This document shows positions 61,250 to 64,000 of a DNA stretch of 64,000 nucleotides, one piece after another. A program made the position numbers and the translations under genes. Every line of letters begins with the position of its first letter. The first letter of the stretch is position 1. The notes beneath the pieces were generated by a model. It saw nothing but the letters and a program-made list of their open reading frames with translations, did not search any database and was not told the origin of the DNA. The stretch lies in contig NZ_AP017367.1 in NCBI RefSeq assembly GCF_001548395.1, positions 3,633,001 through 3,697,000 on the forward strand, read 5' to 3'. The stretch is from Leptolyngbya sp. O-77 (lineage in GTDB: Bacteria > Cyanobacteriota > Cyanobacteriia > Elainellales > Elainellaceae).

Positions 61250-61828
61250 ATGTCTCTCCGCATCTATGGCAATCGTCTGATTAAAACCCTCCCTGGCGGC
61301 GACACCCGCCCTACGCCCTCGCGGGTACGGCAAGCACTGTTCAATATCTGGCAGGGGGAGATCGAGGGCTGCCGCTGGCTAGATTTGTGCAGCGGCAGTG
61401 GCTCTATGGGGGCCGAAGCGCTCTGTCGCGGTGCGGCGCTGGTCGTCGGCATCGAGCAGTCGGGGCGGGCCGCCGCCGTGATTACAGAAAACTGGCAAAC
61501 CGTCGCCAAACCGAATCAGCAGTTTCGGCTGCTGCGCGGCGATGTGCGGCAAATGCTGCCGAAACTGAGTGGGCAACGCTTCGACCGGATTTACTTTGAC
61601 CCGCCCTACGCCAGTGAGTTGTATGAACCTGTGCTGGAGGCGATCGCCCGTCATCAGCTTCTAGCCCTCGATGGCGAACTGGCAGTCGAACACGCGGGCG
61701 ATCGCTTTTCTGAAACGGCTCTGGCGACCTTGCTGCCCCGCATCGCGCCCCTGACTCCCCGTCGCGAGAAGGTCTATGGCAATACGGCGCTGATGTTTTT
61801 TGGGTGGCAAAATGAGGGGCTGGCGTGA
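61250..61828 (+). CDS. rsmD: 16S rRNA (guanine-N2)-methyltransferase RsmD family
   Basis: Methylates a guanine of 16S rRNA (G966 in E. coli numbering). The SAM motif is WLDLCSGSGSMGAEAL, and the catalytic motif DPPY (117-120) lies in RIYFDPPYASELYE. The N-terminus LRIYGNRLIKTLPGGDTRPT with RVRQALFNIW is the family signature. Length (192) is normal. Its start codon lies only 14 bp after the hisH terminator T-run, so the mRNA probably begins very near or inside that hairpin. Confidence 0.93.
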   Translation: MSLRIYGNRLIKTLPGGDTRPTPSRVRQALFNIWQGEIEGCRWLDLCSGSGSMGAEALCRGAALVVGIEQSGRAAAVITENWQTVAKPNQQFRLLRGDVRQMLPKLSGQRFDRIYFDPPYASELYEPVLEAIARHQLLALDGELAVEHAGDRFSETALATLLPRIAPLTPRREKVYGNTALMFFGWQNEGLA

Positions 61829-61855
61829 ATGGGGATCTAGGGAGTGGAGCGAGCT

Positions 61856-61883
61856 AAAAAAAAGACCCCCGAAAGGGCCTCCA
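61856..61883 (-). terminator. probable terminator of petG
   Basis: On the minus strand GGCCC pairs with GGGTC (one G-U pair) and is followed by eight T. It lies about 120 bp downstream of the petG stop and 27 bp after the convergent rsmD stop. Confidence 0.6.
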
Positions 61884-62001
61884 TTCCGACAATTTTCCAG
61901 AAATTTCTAGAGATAGTTCACAAGGTTTTTTCAAGTGTTGCTGGGGTTCGTCTCAAATGCCCCCTGCGGGATCTCAACACGGAGAGCAGGCAGAAATCCG
62001 C

Positions 62002-62115
62002 CTACAGACCCAACTGGTCGCCCCGGCGATATTGCAGATAAGCCGCAACGAACAGACCAGCCAGCGTCACGGGAATCAAGCCCAACACAATTCCAGAAAG
62101 CAGCGGTTCAACCAC
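62002..62115 (-). CDS. petG: cytochrome b6f complex subunit PetG
   Basis: 37 residues, below usual gene-finding limits, but clear: MVEPLLSGIVLGLIPVTLAG followed by LFVAAYLQYRRGDQLGL. PetG is a single-helix subunit needed for stability of the cytochrome b6f complex, which moves electrons from plastoquinol to plastocyanin or cytochrome c6 in the thylakoid. The start codon is GTG at 62115 with GGAG eight bases upstream. The sequence is nearly that of other cyanobacterial PetG proteins. It diverges from cytM across a 308-bp spacer. Confidence 0.95.
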   Translation of the reverse strand: MVEPLLSGIVLGLIPVTLAGLFVAAYLQYRRGDQLGL

Positions 62116-62423
62116 GGTTCAATCTCCTTAACGTTAAGTCAAATTTTAGCAACGAATGGTTGAGCAGTCAGCCCTGTGGCGATTTTTTGGCACGGCTTTT
62201 AAGGTTTTTTACGTTTTCGCTCGCCCCTTCTCAGAAAAGGGCGATCGCCCTCTCATCTGATCCACTCCGCCAGGACTTGGGGTCGAAACCGTCAGACCCA
62301 GCAAAACCTTGCCATTTGCACTCCTTAAATAAATCTGTGCAGAGTTGCCGTCTCCGCTCAAGAAACTTTAAGCTAGGTTATAAATCGAAACGCTATTCAC
62401 ACCCCGCCTTGACCCCGAATCTC

Positions 62424-62825
62424 TTGAACGAGCCAATTCTAGAATCGCAAGTGACGAGTGCAGCCAGCGATGCTCCGGATCGGTCGCGGCAGGCGCTCTG
62501 GTTGCTGCTGGGTTCGGCGGTGGTGATGCTGGTGGCGATCGCCGCCCTGCTGCTGCTCCGCCATCCCGACCCCTACGTGCGGAGCGTGCTGGCTCTAGAG
62601 GGCAACCCGTCCCAGGGGCAAGTTATTTTCCAGATGAACTGTGCAACCTGCCACGGATTGACGGGGGATGGCGTAGTTGGCCCCAGCCTGCATCATGTTT
62701 CTGCCCGCAAGTCTCGCATCAAGCTAATCGAGCAGGTAATCAGCGGCAAAACGCCCCCCATGCCCCAGTTCCAGCCCAACGCCCAGGAAATGGCTGACCT
62801 GCTGGAGTATCTCGAGTCTTTATGA
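62424..62825 (+). CDS. cytM: cytochrome cM
   Basis: A membrane-anchored c-type cytochrome known mostly from cyanobacteria, linked to stress and heterotrophic electron flow. An N-terminal helix (ALWLLLGSAVVMLVAIAALL) anchors it, DPYVRSVLALEGNPSQGQVI follows, heme attaches at CATCH, and the axial Met is in KTPPMPQFQP. No ATG precedes the conserved part. I take TTG at 62424 (LNEPILESQ), but GTG at 62451 is equally possible, giving 133 or 124 residues. The frame is open far upstream, but that region shows no conserved protein. In my recollection petG and cytM are neighbours in other cyanobacteria too. Confidence 0.88.
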   Translation: MNEPILESQVTSAASDAPDRSRQALWLLLGSAVVMLVAIAALLLLRHPDPYVRSVLALEGNPSQGQVIFQMNCATCHGLTGDGVVGPSLHHVSARKSRIKLIEQVISGKTPPMPQFQPNAQEMADLLEYLESL

Positions 62826-62922
62826 CTGTCCCTAGTCGCGGCATCTACACTGCGTTGGCCCACAGTCTCTCGGTTGGTCATCCACGCTTTGTTGGGCTTA
62901 TTGGGCTGACTAAAGTCAGCAC

Positions 62923-63019
62923 GATGAGCATTTTTGGCAGGGTGCGGCACGCGCTGCCCGGACGAGATGAGGGCTTCTTGACTATCTGCATACCTCACTA
63001 GCTTCAAGAAACCTGTAGC
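62923..63019. mobile_element. CTACAGC-ended element, copy 2, worn
   Basis: GAGCATTTTTGGCAGGGTGC leads to GGCACGCGCTGCCC and ends with CCTCACTAGCTTCAAG followed by AAACCTGTAGC, matching 50143-50241 with substitutions. The left CTACAGC end is lost. Confidence 0.65.
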
Positions 63020-63044
63020 CGCGTCTAGCAGGTTCTATCGATCT

Positions 63045-63761
63045 CTAGCTGCTGGGTGCATCTTCAAACTTATAGCCTACGCCGATTACCGTTTTTACAA
63101 AGCTCGGCGTTGCTGGGTCGAACTCAATTTTTTTCCGCAGGCGGGCAATGTGCGTATCTACCACGCGCTCATCCCCGAAGAAGTCGCTACCCCAGAGTTT
63201 TTCAATCAACTGTGCCCGGTTCCACACGCGGCCGGGATAGCTCATGAAGGTAGTCAACAGGTCAAATTCCAGCGTAGTTAGGTCAAGCCGTTCGCTCTTT
63301 TGTCCTGGCCCGTCGCCGTGGCGATAGGCCGCCCGCTGGTCTACGTCTACCGTAAAGTGCTGCGTATGGTAGGTTTTGCTCTGTCCACCCTGGCGCAGGG
63401 TGCGCCGCAGCAGCGCCCGGACGCGGGCCACCAGTTCTCGCGGACTAAACGGCTTCACCATATAGTCATCCGCGCCAGTAGACAGACCGATCACTCGATC
63501 CATCTCTTCGCCCTTCGCGGTCAGCATCAGGATGTAGGGGTCTTTGTGGCCGGGCTTTTGGCGAATGCGGGCACACACCTCTAGCCCGTCTAGCTCTGGC
63601 AGCATCAAGTCCAGAATAATCAAGTCGGGCTGGAGTTCTTGAAATACGCGAATGGCCGTCTGCCCGTCACTGCAAACGCGACAAGAAAAGCCTTCTTTCT
63701 CTAGATAAAGCTGGATCAGTTGGGCAATTTCGGCTTCGTCTTCAACGATTAAAATATCCAT
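63045..63761 (-). CDS. OmpR/PhoB-family response regulator
   Basis: 238 residues. The receiver domain has acidic pocket residues in DILIVEDEAEIAQLI, the phospho-acceptor Asp in LIILDLMLPELDG, the Thr in LMLTAKGEE and the Lys in YMVKPFSPREL. The C-terminal winged helix binds DNA (LTTLEFDLLTTFMSYPGRVW, then WGSDFFGDERVVDTHIARLR). An insert of about 20 residues (YRHGDGPGQKSERLD) lies between the domains. No histidine kinase is next to it in the window, though one could lie beyond the right edge. The regulon is unknown. Confidence 0.92.
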   Translation of the reverse strand: MDILIVEDEAEIAQLIQLYLEKEGFSCRVCSDGQTAIRVFQELQPDLIILDLMLPELDGLEVCARIRQKPGHKDPYILMLTAKGEEMDRVIGLSTGADDYMVKPFSPRELVARVRALLRRTLRQGGQSKTYHTQHFTVDVDQRAAYRHGDGPGQKSERLDLTTLEFDLLTTFMSYPGRVWNRAQLIEKLWGSDFFGDERVVDTHIARLRKKIEFDPATPSFVKTVIGVGYKFEDAPSS

Positions 63762-63859
63762 GACCTGCGGAGGATTCGTCGCTTGCGTTTACCATTAAAC
63801 CTGAGTGGTGGTATGAGAGCAGTTTGTAAGCCGCTCGCTGCATCAGTCCTGGTTAATTC

Positions 63860-63898
63860 CTCTGGTCAATTGCTCTGGTCAATTGCTCTGGTCAATTG
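63860..63898. repeat. 13-bp tandem repeat, three exact units
   Basis: CTCTGGTCAATTG three times, 99 bp upstream of the response regulator start on its 5' side. Confidence 0.85.
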
Positions 63899-64000
63899 AT
63901 TTGGGTAAGCATCCAGGGATATGGGACTCGATCCTAGCGTAGCGGTGTGGCAGACCGCTGATCTACGGTTCTTCTAGAGCATGATAGACGGCATGGTAAC

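Noticed and set aside
61935..62423. Upstream extension of the cytM frame
   Set aside because: It overlaps petG on the other strand and lacks the features of a real protein; cytochrome cM proteins are about 105-135 residues long.

Overview
The window comes from the chromosome of a cyanobacterium. The palindrome GCGATCGC (HIP1) recurs throughout genes and spacers. The gene set includes cytochrome b6f subunit PetG, cytochrome cM, a CyanoP-type lipoprotein, a CpcS/CpeS-type bilin lyase, GlcF, an ABA4-like protein, DesC, and several families mainly seen in cyanobacteria. By eye the DNA is moderately GC-rich, and the many intergenic palindromes and heptamer repeats suggest a filamentous Leptolyngbya-like lineage; that placement is inference only.

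Layout. 1-10.5 kb: a frameshifted SNF2-type helicase cut by the window edge, an acetyltransferase, a pentapeptide-repeat protein, an RTX/lectin surface protein, a GT4 glycosyltransferase, HtpX, a membrane-anchored subtilase, a remnant of an MNT-type nucleotidyltransferase and a bilin lyase. 10.5-18 kb: uvrB, a GT2 glycosyltransferase, an AI-2E permease, a membrane alpha/beta hydrolase and desC. 18.5-20.8 kb: a cytosolic-looking subtilase followed by a separate gene that matches only its propeptide; this is the most unusual pair in the window. 21-31.6 kb: ABA4-like, glcF, a flavoprotein lacking its redox cysteines, an IS630 remnant beside the tail of a lost RTX gene, a HAD phosphatase, a small Cys-rich exported protein, a TIGR01777 epimerase, a KefB-like antiporter, the SRP RNA (ffs) and an amino-acid ABC ATPase. 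31.9-35.7 kb: a catalytic/non-catalytic pair of M16 proteases and a REC-GAF regulator. 35.9-46.4 kb: rlmI-like methyltransferase, Uma2 nuclease, gene fragments, an antiporter-USP fusion, folB, CyanoP, a Ser/Thr kinase, ybaB and a cell-wall amidase. 46.7-64 kb: dnaG, a PPOX protein, a Nudix hydrolase, a frameshifted RTX protein, a cysteine desulfurase, a transketolase-like enzyme, a large pRiA4b ORF3-like fusion, a UgpC-type ATPase, hisH, rsmD, petG, cytM and an OmpR-type regulator.

Most genes are single housekeeping genes rather than long operons. Photosynthesis and carbon links are petG/cytM (electron transport), CyanoP (photosystem II assembly), the bilin lyase (phycobilisome), GlcF (photorespiration) and the transketolase-like enzyme. 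Spacers are rich in repeats: a 90-bp MITE in two copies, a CTACAGC-ended element in two copies, an AATCCAAAATCG repeat in five places, compound pyrimidine heptamer tracts in five places, and many perfect short tandem repeats (12, 13, 15, 17 and 21 bp), some of them inside genes. Two genes are broken by single-base changes in G/C homopolymers, which could be assembly error, decay or phase variation.
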